From positions 186,001-250,000 of the forward strand of contig NZ_JAKRRY010000001.1 in NCBI RefSeq assembly GCF_026191675.1: DNA of 64,000 nt, given 5' to 3'. Under the pieces are notes generated by a model. It did no database searches, was not told the origin of the DNA, and saw only the letters and a list, made by a program, of their open reading frames with translations. Origin of the DNA: Vibrio qingdaonensis (GTDB lineage: Bacteria > Pseudomonadota > Gammaproteobacteria > Enterobacterales > Vibrionaceae). Shown in pieces: positions 8,722 to 16,250 of this stretch. The translations under genes and the position numbers were made by a program. Every line of letters begins with the position of its first letter. Within the stretch, counting starts at the first letter, position 1.

Positions 8722-9852
8722 TTAATCACGCTCGTCAATAGCGACCCATTCTCTTGCATCAGGTCCTTCATAATCCGCACTTGGTCTAATAATGCGATTA
8801 TTAGCTCGCTGCTCGTAGACGTGCGCAGCCCAACCAGTTAATCGACTCATAACGAAAATTGGTGTAAACAATTTAGTGGGAATATCCATGAAGTGATAAG
8901 CAGAAGCATGGAAGAAGTCAGCGTTACAGAACAAACCTTTCTCACGTTTCATTACCGATTCAACCCGAACTGAAACGTCATAAAGGTATGTATCCCCAAC
9001 CGCTTCAGATAACGATTCTGACCAACGTTTGATCAATGCATTTCTTGGGTCACTCTCTCGATAAATGGCGTGACCAAAGCCCATAATTTTGTCTTTATTA
9101 ACCAACATTTGCATGATGTTGGCTTCCGCTTCTTCAGCGCTACGCCAATCTTGGATCATATCCATTGCCGCTTCATTTGCCCCACCGTGCAGTGGACCAC
9201 GTAAGGTGCCAATTGCAGCTGTGACGCATGAATGAATATCTGAAAGCGTTGACGCACAGACTCTGGCGGCAAACGTAGACGCATTAAATTCATGCTCAGC
9301 ATATAGGATCAAAGAGCAATGCATGACTTTCTTATGCAGCTCTGAGGGTGCTTTGTCAGTGAGCATTTTAAGAAAGTACCCACCAATACAATCTTCCGTA
9401 TAGTCTTGGGTGTCAATTCGCACCCCGTCATGGCTATAACGATACCAATAACAAATAATCGCAGGAAATAACGCTAACATTCTTTCTGTCGCAGATTCTT
9501 GCTGTGAAAAGTCTAATTCCTGCTCCAAGTTGCCTAGCATAGAGCAACCCGTTCTCATTACATCCATTGGATGAGCGTCGGCGGGAATCAACTCTAGCGC
9601 ATGCTTCAGAGGTTCTGGCAACCCGCGCAATCCGACTAATATTGTTTTATATTCATCCAGCTCTTTTTGATTCGGCAAGTGACCTCGAAGTAACAGGTGC
9701 GCCACTTCTTCAAATTGTGCATTGTTAGCAAGATCGGTAATATCATAGCCTCGATACGTTAACCCCGTTCCCGACTGACCGACGGTACATAACGATGTGG
9801 TACCCGCGCTCTGGCCTCTAAGACCTGCTCCACCTAGTGTTGAATTAGGCAT
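8722..9852 (-). CDS. prpC: 2-methylcitrate synthase
   Basis: A 376-residue citrate-synthase-fold enzyme that condenses propionyl-CoA with oxaloacetate. The catalytic regions are visible: GPLHGGANEAAM (His), GFGHAIYRESDPR (His) and FHASAYHFMDIPTKLFTPIF (Asp region). The short length, without the N-terminal extension of hexameric Gram-negative citrate synthases, and the operon position support PrpC. RBS AAAAGGAG precedes the ATG at normal spacing. The 103-base gap to prpB contains no obvious terminator. Confidence 0.95.
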   Translation of the reverse strand: MPNSTLGGAGLRGQSAGTTSLCTVGQSGTGLTYRGYDITDLANNAQFEEVAHLLLRGHLPNQKELDEYKTILVGLRGLPEPLKHALELIPADAHPMDVMRTGCSMLGNLEQELDFSQQESATERMLALFPAIICYWYRYSHDGVRIDTQDYTEDCIGGYFLKMLTDKAPSELHKKVMHCSLILYAEHEFNASTFAARVCASTLSDIHSCVTAAIGTLRGPLHGGANEAAMDMIQDWRSAEEAEANIMQMLVNKDKIMGFGHAIYRESDPRNALIKRWSESLSEAVGDTYLYDVSVRVESVMKREKGLFCNADFFHASAYHFMDIPTKLFTPIFVMSRLTGWAAHVYEQRANNRIIRPSADYEGPDAREWVAIDERD

Positions 9853-9955
9853 ATTGAACTCCTTTTCCCGCTCTTGTCCTTTATAGGATCTATTATCACG
9901 GCATCATGTTATTGGATTAGTTAATTGTTTTTCTTACCGTTCGTTATTTCACGTA

Positions 9956-10852
9956 TCATTTCTGATCAGCAAACAACTGATCTAGCTTGTCTTCGTAACT
10001 GTGATAATTCAAGTGTTCGTACAACTGGGCTCGCGTTTGCATCTCCCCCGTCAACGCCTCTTGATTACCAACATCTAGTAAGTGCTGGTATACGTTTTCC
10101 GCCGCTTTGTTCATCGCTCTGAATGCTGAAAGAGGATAAAGCACCATATCAACACCAACACTGGCAAGCTCATCACAACCAAACAGAGGGGTTTGACCAA
10201 ATTCAGTAATATTGGCAAGGATAGGTACCTCTTTCCCCGTTGCCTTGTTTAACGCCGACTTAAATTGCTGGTAGTGCGCTAATGACGTCATCGCTTCGGG
10301 GAAAATCATGTCAGCGCCCGCTTCAACATAAGCAATGGCACGCTGTATCGCTTTATCCATCCCTTCGACTGCTAGAGCATCGGTTCTCGCCATGATGACA
10401 AAGCTATCGTTCACTTTGGCGTCCACCGCTGCTTTAATGCGATCAACCATTTCTTGTTGGCTTACCACCGCTTTGTTAGGACGATGTCCACAGCGTTTTT
10501 GTGCGACTTGATCCTCAATATGAACGGCAGCCGCGCCCGCTTTTTCTAGTGCTTTAATCGTACGCGCGATATTAAAAGCACCGCCAAATCCAGTATCAAT
10601 ATCAACAAGCAACGGTAAATCACAGGCGTTGGTTATACGTTCTACATCGACTAAGACATCGTTAAGGGTGGTAATACCAAGATCTGGCAAACCATACGAC
10701 GCATTGGCAATTCCGCCGCCAGAGAGATAGATGGCTTGGTGCCCGACATTTTTTGCCATCATGGCGCAATAAGGGTTTACCGTGCCGACCACTTGCAATG
10801 GATTAGCGCTTGTGACAGCGTCACGAAATAATTGACCTGGGGATACTGACAT
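9956..10852 (-). CDS. prpB: 2-methylisocitrate lyase
   Basis: A 298-residue isocitrate-lyase-superfamily enzyme that cleaves 2-methylisocitrate to succinate and pyruvate. The catalytic signature KRCGH is present ([16 protein letters not shown]), preceded by the Mg-binding [11 protein letters not shown] and VHIED segments. The N-terminal [20 protein letters not shown] is also typical. It is the first enzyme gene of the operon, 66 bases after the GntR regulator, with a palindrome that may be its operator in between. Confidence 0.95.
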   Translation of the reverse strand: MSVSPGQLFRDAVTSANPLQVVGTVNPYCAMMAKNVGHQAIYLSGGGIANASYGLPDLGITTLNDVLVDVERITNACDLPLLVDIDTGFGGAFNIARTIKALEKAGAAAVHIEDQVAQKRCGHRPNKAVVSQQEMVDRIKAAVDAKVNDSFVIMARTDALAVEGMDKAIQRAIAYVEAGADMIFPEAMTSLAHYQQFKSALNKATGKEVPILANITEFGQTPLFGCDELASVGVDMVLYPLSAFRAMNKAAENVYQHLLDVGNQEALTGEMQTRAQLYEHLNYHSYEDKLDQLFADQK

Positions 10853-10882
10853 TTTCCTCTCCTTGTCGAGGGTCCTGCTCTA

Positions 10883-10894
10883 ATTGTCTACAAT
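10883..10894. promoter_or_regulatory. Candidate GntR operator before prpB
   Basis: ATTGTCTACAAT forms an inverted repeat (ATTGT / ACAAT around CT) in the 66-base gap between the GntR regulator and prpB. FadR-type GntR proteins bind short palindromes of this kind. A close relative, ACTGTCGACAAT, lies upstream of the divergent tctC gene. Confidence 0.55.
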
Positions 10895-10918
10895 CATGAG
10901 CACCGCGATTAATGTTGA

Positions 10919-11605
10919 TTAACTATTTAGATTTTTCTCTATTAAGGCTTTGCTTCTTGATATGTGGCGTCTCATAAGAAGCTCTGCCAATTCTTGGTCC
11001 CTATTTTTAATGGCATCCAAAATAAATAAGTGCTCTTTCAAGGCGGCTTCTGGACGAGACTGAGTTCTTGGTGATTGGTAGCGGTACATCCTGAGTAGGT
11101 GATATAGCTCATTGCATAATAAGTTCACTAACTGGCTATTTTGACTCGCTTTAATTATCCGATAATGGAAATCAAAATCACCATGTTGATGAAAGTACGA
11201 TGCTCCGTCGACTTCATCGATATGCTCTGAGTGCCTTGCCAATAACCCTTCCAACTCAATCACTTCTTCATCACTAATATGCTGTGCAGCCAACCTTGCA
11301 GCCATCCCTTCTAAAGCTTCACGCACGGAGTAAAGCTCTATTAACTTATCTTGAGACAATGAGATGACCCTAGCACCGACATGCGGAATACGTTCAATAA
11401 GTCCAAGTCCTTCTAGTCGCATGATGGCCTCACGCAAGGGACCACGACTCACTTCAAAACGCTTTGCCAATTCGGGTTCAGATATTTTGCTCCCGGATGC
11501 AATTCTACCCAGAACGATATCTTCTATAAGACACTCTGTTAAATTCTCTGACTTGGTTGCTTCTTTGGAAGAGACTTCAACGCTCATTACTAGATCTACA
11601 TTCAT
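10919..11605 (-). CDS. GntR/FadR-family regulator of the prp operon
   Basis: A 228-residue regulator. The N-terminal winged helix reads EPELAKRFEVSRGPLREAIMRLEGLGLI at about residues 43-70. A C-terminal FCD ligand domain follows, with the spaced acidic/His metal-site pattern (FDFHYRII, KEHLFILDAI, RRHISRS). It heads the prp operon, 66 bases before prpB. By position it senses a methylcitrate-cycle intermediate and represses or activates prp; in proteobacteria this role is often taken by a GntR protein (called PrpQ in some groups) instead of the sigma-54 activator PrpR. AGGTGAT lies 9 bases before the ATG at 11605; an internal ATG at 11587 is possible. Confidence 0.85.
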   Translation of the reverse strand: MNVDLVMSVEVSSKEATKSENLTECLIEDIVLGRIASGSKISEPELAKRFEVSRGPLREAIMRLEGLGLIERIPHVGARVISLSQDKLIELYSVREALEGMAARLAAQHISDEEVIELEGLLARHSEHIDEVDGASYFHQHGDFDFHYRIIKASQNSQLVNLLCNELYHLLRMYRYQSPRTQSRPEAALKEHLFILDAIKNRDQELAELLMRRHISRSKALIEKNLNS

Positions 11606-11696
11606 CTACGCTATCACCTATTACAAAAGCCAAACTGTTAACAATCTCGCTAAACTCCTGGCTATTTAAGCAACATATCGAGCAAAAATCAATCAC

Positions 11697-11723
11697 ACTG
11701 TCGACAATGTAGACTAATGTCTA
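11697..11723. promoter_or_regulatory. Candidate GntR operators before tctC
   Basis: ACTGTCGACAAT at 11697-11708 matches the prpB palindrome at 10 of 12 positions. It is followed at once by a second inverted repeat, TAGACTAATGTCTA (11710-11723). Both lie in the gap between the divergent GntR gene and tctC, about 190 bases before the tctC start, where a repressor could act on both promoters. Confidence 0.5.
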
Positions 11724-11896
11724 ACATTCACCTACTCCGCGAACTTTATGAACAATATTCACCCTATGCTCTTTATTCTCAATATCGACGCTTTATTGAT
11801 GAGTTTGTAACAAATGCATAACCTTTAACTAACCCAAAGAGGTCCCGTCAGGTGAGCAAATACTGGCAGACAAAAGTCAACATAAGGAACGTGAAC

Positions 11897-12871
11897 ATGT
11901 TTAAGGCATTAAAACCAACACTCGCAGCGTCAATCGTGGCCGCAACACTGTCATTTAGTAGCTATGCAGCTGATCTTGAAAAAATACATTTCATCATCCC
12001 TGGTGGTGCAGGTGGCGGTTGGGATATGACGGCTCGTGGAACTGGTGACGTATTGGTAAAAGCGGATATTGTCGACAATGTTTCTTTTCAAAACCTATCC
12101 GGCGGCGGTGGCGGCAAAGCCATTGCTCACTTAATCGAAACCGCTGAACGCCAAGAAGATACGCTGATGGTGAATTCCACCCCTATCGTGGTTCGCTCGT
12201 TAACTGGTGTCTTTCCACAATCTTTCCGCGATTTAACGCCTGTCGCGGCAACTATTGCCGATTACGGCGCGATTGTCGCCCCTGCAGACTCGCCATATAA
12301 CACGTGGGAAGACGTGGTCGCAGACTTCAAAGAAAATCCTAGAAAAGTGAAAATTGCTGGCGGTTCAGCGCGTGGCAGTATGGACCACCTCGTCGTAGCA
12401 GCAGCATTTAAAGGCGAAGGTTTTGACCCTAAGAAAGTACGTTACATCGCCTACGATGCTGGCGGTAAAGCGATGGCAGCACTGTTATCTGGTGAAACTC
12501 AGCTACTTTCTACTGGCTTAGGCGAAGTATTGGAAATGTCTAAATCAGGCCAAGTGAAAGTGATTGCCGTGACAGCACCAAAGCGTTTAGAAGCCGCACC
12601 TGATATCCCAACACTCACCGAATACGGTAACGAAACCGTCTTTGCTAACTGGCGTGGATTCTTTGCAGCCCCTGGAGCTAGCGAAGAAAAAGTAAAAGAG
12701 TGGACAGATGCGTTGTCGAAAATGTACACCACCGATGAATGGGCAGTGGTTCGTGACCGTAATGGTTGGATCGACAACTACAAACCTGACCAAGACTTCT
12801 ATAAATTCCTAGAAGATCAAGAAAAACAAATGGGTACACTGATGACAGAACTTGGTTTCCTTAATAAATAG
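11897..12871 (+). CDS. tctC: Tripartite tricarboxylate transporter substrate-binding protein (TctC family)
   Basis: A 324-residue periplasmic binding protein. The signal peptide ends near SFSSYAA. The mature protein starts DLEKIHFIIPGGAGGGWDMTAR, the family signature, with the GG loop that contacts the ligand carboxylate; KIAGGSARGSMDHL and the late DIPTLTEYG motif are also typical. The start at 11897 (AAGGAACG, then ATG) is chosen because the upstream ATG at 11852 would put charged residues before the signal peptide. It captures a carboxylate for TctAB. Ligand unknown; the divergent prp operon suggests a tricarboxylate or propionate-related acid. Confidence 0.9.
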   Translation: MFKALKPTLAASIVAATLSFSSYAADLEKIHFIIPGGAGGGWDMTARGTGDVLVKADIVDNVSFQNLSGGGGGKAIAHLIETAERQEDTLMVNSTPIVVRSLTGVFPQSFRDLTPVAATIADYGAIVAPADSPYNTWEDVVADFKENPRKVKIAGGSARGSMDHLVVAAAFKGEGFDPKKVRYIAYDAGGKAMAALLSGETQLLSTGLGEVLEMSKSGQVKVIAVTAPKRLEAAPDIPTLTEYGNETVFANWRGFFAAPGASEEKVKEWTDALSKMYTTDEWAVVRDRNGWIDNYKPDQDFYKFLEDQEKQMGTLMTELGFLNK

Positions 12872-13181
12872 TCATGACTCTTAGAGCCTATGTCCTGGTA
12901 AATCGCTCTCCGGTCTACCGGGTATTAATTTAGTTGAGTAGACCTCTTCTAACCTTTATTTTTGCCGTCCATAAGACACAACAACGAATCCTTCAATTCG
13001 TTAGCGTGACTAGCTGTACTCCTTTGTTTATTGGGTATCGCTGACAGAGTCTCTCGTTATGAGTCCTTAGCGAAGTCTTTGTTAACTACCCTCTTCGGTC
13101 GAATGCCCATCGACCCCTTATGGATGGCTTTTTTCTTTGCTTCATTTTTGCAGTTTATTTGATTATTCACTGGAGCCAGTT
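12872..13181 (+). other. Intergenic region tctC-tctB
   Basis: No gene is seen in these 310 bases. They hold an inverted repeat (GGTCTAC at 12912-12918 with GTAGACC at 12938-12944) and, near the end, a terminator-like hairpin with a T-run. This layout would let the binding protein be made in excess over the membrane subunits. Confidence 0.5.
13105..13134 (+). terminator. Possible attenuating terminator before tctB
   Basis: An imperfect stem (GCCCATC with GATGGC, one bulged C) and a loop of about 11 bases are followed by TTTTTT. It stands 48 bases before tctB, so it would reduce rather than abolish read-through from tctC. Confidence 0.45.
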
Positions 13182-13679
13182 ATGTCAAATTTCACCTCAA
13201 AGACGTTTACTAAGCAGAATTTACTCTGCCGTGATCGTATAGGTGCGATGATTTTTCTCGTGTTATGCCTTGGGTATGGATACCAAGCATCGCTTATTCC
13301 TATGTTTCCCGGAGATGAATACGAACCTTTCACCGCTCGCACCTTACCTACCATACTCACCTTTATTGGTATCGGTTTATCTCTGCTACTGCTTGTCACC
13401 GGACAACCCGACGAAAAAAGTGAATCTGACACTAATATGAATTGGCTCCTGCTTGGAGGGTTCATTGTTCTAATGGCGCTATACGGGTTAGGACTGACTT
13501 ATTTGGGCTTTGTCCTTGCTACCGGTTTTTTTCTGATGTTCGGCTTCTATTTACTGGGTGAACGACGCAAAAAAGTCCTGTTCGGCGCTTCATTTCCATT
13601 TGTGATCGCTTTCTATCTCATGTTGACTCAAGGCCTAGATATTTACCTTGAGCCTGGCATTATATTTACTCTTTGGTAG
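13182..13679 (+). CDS. tctB: Tripartite tricarboxylate transporter small membrane subunit (TctB family)
   Basis: A 165-residue protein with four predicted membrane segments (IGAMIFLVLCLGYGY, LPTILTFIGIGLSLLLL, WLLLGGFIVLMALYGLGL and GASFPFVIAFYLML), the TctB pattern. The start at 13182 follows GGAG at proper spacing; the upstream in-frame ATG at 13137 has none. TctB is the poorly conserved small partner of TctA. It ends 8 bases before tctA. Confidence 0.88.
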   Translation: MSNFTSKTFTKQNLLCRDRIGAMIFLVLCLGYGYQASLIPMFPGDEYEPFTARTLPTILTFIGIGLSLLLLVTGQPDEKSESDTNMNWLLLGGFIVLMALYGLGLTYLGFVLATGFFLMFGFYLLGERRKKVLFGASFPFVIAFYLMLTQGLDIYLEPGIIFTLW

Positions 13680-13687
13680 GATCCATT

Positions 13688-15214
13688 ATGTTAGACGGAA
13701 TTTTACAAGGCTTATCTACGGCCATCATGCCAATGAACATCATGATGGTGATCGTTGGGTGTTTTGTGGGGACTTTTATCGGTATGTTACCGGGATTAGG
13801 TCCTATCTCTGCGATTGCCCTAATGATCCCAATCACCTACGGACTCGATCCATCTTCTGGGCTCATTCTTATGGCTGGTGTTTATTACGGGGCGGTTTTT
13901 GGCGGTTCAACCTCCTCCATTTTAATTAATGCTCCGGGGTGTTCATCCACCGTGGTTACGGCGTTTGACGGCTATCCAATGGCGCAAAAAGGTCAAGCAG
14001 GCAAAGCGCTAGCGCTCGCAGCTTATTCCTCTTTTACCGGCGGAACACTTTCTGCCATTATGCTTTTGATCGCAGCGCCTGCATTAGCCCAAGTCTCTCT
14101 TAGTTTCCAATCTTCGGACTATTTTGCTCTCATGCTGCTAGGTCTTTCTGCTGTCGCTGCATTTGCTGGTAAAGGACAAGTCATCAAGGCTTGGATGATG
14201 ACTATCTTAGGGCTAATGATTTCTACCGTTGGCATTGATAAAGGGGTGGGTGTTGAGCGCTTTACCTTTGGCTTAACTGATCTCATGGATGGTTTTAGCT
14301 TTCTTTTGCTGGCTATGGCAACCTTTGCACTAGGTGAAACGTTAATGGGTATTTTAAAGCCCGAACAAGACACCAGAAGTGAAGAGCAAAATCTCATGAG
14401 TGACATCGGTAGCATGAAAGTCACCAAAGAAGAGTTTAAAGAGGTGGCTCCTGTCTCCATTCGATCTTCGATTCTTGGTTTCTTCACCGGAGTATTGCCG
14501 GGCGCTGGTGCTACTATTGCCGCCTTCTTGTCATATGGTATGGAACGAAACTTAGCTCCGAAAGAAAAGCGCGATGAATTTGGCAAAGGTAGCATCCGAG
14601 GGCTCGTGGCGCCAGAATCGGCCAATAACGCAGCATCAAGCGGCTCGTTTGTCCCATTGTTAACACTTGGTATTCCAGGGTCTGGGACCACAGCAATTAT
14701 GTTAGGTGCACTGATTGCCTATGGTATTCAACCAGGACCTCGCCTGTTCGTTGAACACCCTGACGTATTCTGGTCAGTCATCATTTCTATGTACTTTGGT
14801 AACGTCGTACTTGTCATACTGAATCTTCCTTTGATTCCATATATCTCTAAGCTACTCGCGGTACCAAGAACCGTTCTGCTACCCATGATCATCTTTTTCT
14901 CAATCACTGGTGTCTATCTAGTTTCATTCAATACCATGGATGTATTTATTATGATCCTTGTGGCGATGGCAGCCATTGCTCTTAGGCTCGCAAAATTTCC
15001 ACTGGCACCACTACTATTAGGGTTTATATTGGGTGGATTAATGGAAGAGAACCTTCGTCGTGCTTTGATGATCGCTGATGGAGAAATGAGTTTCTTGTGG
15101 GATCGTCCTATCACACTCGCCTTTACTTCATTGGCAATCGCGGTATTGATTGGCCCTGCGCTAATTTCAGTAATAAAGAGAGTCTTCTATCATCCGAAAA
15201 AGGTAGAATCCTAA
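13688..15214 (+). CDS. tctA: Tripartite tricarboxylate transporter large membrane subunit (TctA family)
   Basis: A 508-residue permease with about 12 membrane segments. The TctA signatures are clear: FIGMLPGLGPISAIALMIPITYGLDP near the N-terminus, GGSTSSILINAPG, and the mirrored repeat FFTGVLPGAGATIAAFLSYG plus LGIPGSGTTAIMLGAL in the second half. It carries the transport path for ion-coupled uptake of the carboxylate delivered by TctC. The ATG at 13688 with AGGA six bases upstream is chosen over the one at 13673. A strong stem-loop follows the gene. Confidence 0.95.
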   Translation: MLDGILQGLSTAIMPMNIMMVIVGCFVGTFIGMLPGLGPISAIALMIPITYGLDPSSGLILMAGVYYGAVFGGSTSSILINAPGCSSTVVTAFDGYPMAQKGQAGKALALAAYSSFTGGTLSAIMLLIAAPALAQVSLSFQSSDYFALMLLGLSAVAAFAGKGQVIKAWMMTILGLMISTVGIDKGVGVERFTFGLTDLMDGFSFLLLAMATFALGETLMGILKPEQDTRSEEQNLMSDIGSMKVTKEEFKEVAPVSIRSSILGFFTGVLPGAGATIAAFLSYGMERNLAPKEKRDEFGKGSIRGLVAPESANNAASSGSFVPLLTLGIPGSGTTAIMLGALIAYGIQPGPRLFVEHPDVFWSVIISMYFGNVVLVILNLPLIPYISKLLAVPRTVLLPMIIFFSITGVYLVSFNTMDVFIMILVAMAAIALRLAKFPLAPLLLGFILGGLMEENLRRALMIADGEMSFLWDRPITLAFTSLAIAVLIGPALISVIKRVFYHPKKVES

Positions 15215-15222
15215 AAATCCAT

Positions 15223-15256
15223 GCCTTCCCTGTGGCACTTACCATCCAGGGAAGGC
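15223..15256. terminator. Terminator shared by convergent tctA and the deamidase-like gene
   Basis: A perfect 10-bp stem (GCCTTCCCTG / CAGGGAAGGC) with a 14-base loop, in the gap between two convergent genes. On the minus strand it is followed by ATGGATTTTT, the better T-run; on the plus strand by TTAATTCATT. A bidirectional role is likely. Confidence 0.65.
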
Positions 15257-15313
15257 TTAATTCATTGCGCTCGTTTTTTCCCCCTTCGTTCTCGATACTG
15301 CAGACGAACGAAG

Positions 15314-15949
15314 TTACGTGACATAAGCAACCGAACTTGGCTCCTTATAAATACACACAACACCAAGTACATTTTTATCTGTATCTTGATATTGAGCAAA
15401 CACCTCCCACAGGTTGTTTTTTCTTTGCCCCATAATCGTGACCGACGTCCCTGCTGCGTAAGTCGTACCGTCACTAACTTGCCCACGACCAAACGAGACT
15501 TCGTAACTCTGCGCCATGTGCTGTTGAACTTGGGGTCCGTGTACCGTATCCGTTGGTTGAATATGGGTAAAATCCAACCCATCTTTATTTTTCCTAACCG
15601 CAAAAGTGCAGCCAGATAGCTGTGTGGTACATAAAAAATTGGAGGTGTTATAGCCATTGACCCTGACAAAAGAGTCCGATGTAAGCTTATCGAATGACGT
15701 CACCGGTATGTGTATACAGCTAACCGGTCCTTTTGTACTGCCATAATTCATTGTAGAAAATCGACGACGAATCTCTTTACTCGGCATTCCCTTAATTTTG
15801 CCAAATGAGCTATAGCCTGTATCTGATAAATAATACTGAACCGCTTTTACTTTACTCCCTGCGCCAGAGATAGTGATAGGTACACGATTAAGAAATTCTT
15901 CTAAATCACTCTGCATCAGGTCGTAAGCATTTTGTAATGACAGTGGCAT
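15314..15949 (-). CDS. Putative CNF1/BLF1-like glutamine deamidase toxin, candidate T6SS effector
   Basis: A 211-residue protein with no signal peptide or membrane segment. The central stretch CTTQLSGCTFAVRK...DFTH contains an LSGC motif with Cys114, a Thr six residues before it (Thr108) and a His fifteen residues after it (His129). From memory of the family, BLF1 of Burkholderia (also 211 residues) uses Thr88, Cys94 and His106 within LSGC, and CNF1 uses Cys866/His881, the same Cys-His spacing as here. These toxins deamidate a Gln in a host protein (eIF4A or Rho GTPases). The gene starts 302 bases from vgrG, on the opposite strand, with a matching strong RBS (AAGGAAG) and a 28-bp palindrome upstream. 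No immunity gene adjoins it. The family call rests on motif and length only; fold and target are inference. Confidence 0.55.
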   Translation of the reverse strand: MPLSLQNAYDLMQSDLEEFLNRVPITISGAGSKVKAVQYYLSDTGYSSFGKIKGMPSKEIRRRFSTMNYGSTKGPVSCIHIPVTSFDKLTSDSFVRVNGYNTSNFLCTTQLSGCTFAVRKNKDGLDFTHIQPTDTVHGPQVQQHMAQSYEVSFGRGQVSDGTTYAAGTSVTIMGQRKNNLWEVFAQYQDTDKNVLGVVCIYKEPSSVAYVT

Positions 15950-15990
15950 ATTTCTTCCTTTTTAGCCGTACTTTAATTAGTGAGTCACAC

Positions 15991-16018
15991 GTCTAAGTAA
16001 AGCATGCTTTATTTAGAC
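15991..16018. promoter_or_regulatory. 28-bp near-perfect palindrome upstream of the deamidase-like gene
   Basis: GTCTAA.TAAAGCA is mirrored by TGCTTTA.TTAGAC with a single mismatched pair. It sits 42 bases before the start of the deamidase-like gene and 232 before vgrG. There is no T-run on either side, so an operator for a dimeric regulator is more likely than a terminator. The rest of the 301-base gap (15950-16250) is AT-rich and shows no gene. Confidence 0.5.
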
Positions 16019-16250
16019 CAAAGTATTCGCCATTAAATATGTGATACATTCCCAAATATCAATGAAACAAAATACAACACTTCATAAAAATCATTAATTA
16101 TCGGCAACTTACACTGATTTAACCTTGCTTTTATTGTGATTACTTATCCTTTTAGTAGATATTCCTCACAATATCCCTTTCATTTTCCTATTTATTTCCT
16201 CAGCTGCTAATCTTAGATGATTATCAAGCGCTTAATTCAAGGAAGATAAC

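Noticed and set aside
15285..15313. 8-bp inverted repeat (CTTCGTTC / GAACGAAG) after the deamidase-like gene
   Set aside because: On the minus strand it is followed by G and A runs, not T, so it is not a terminator; the GCCTTCCCTG hairpin at 15223-15256 is the better one.
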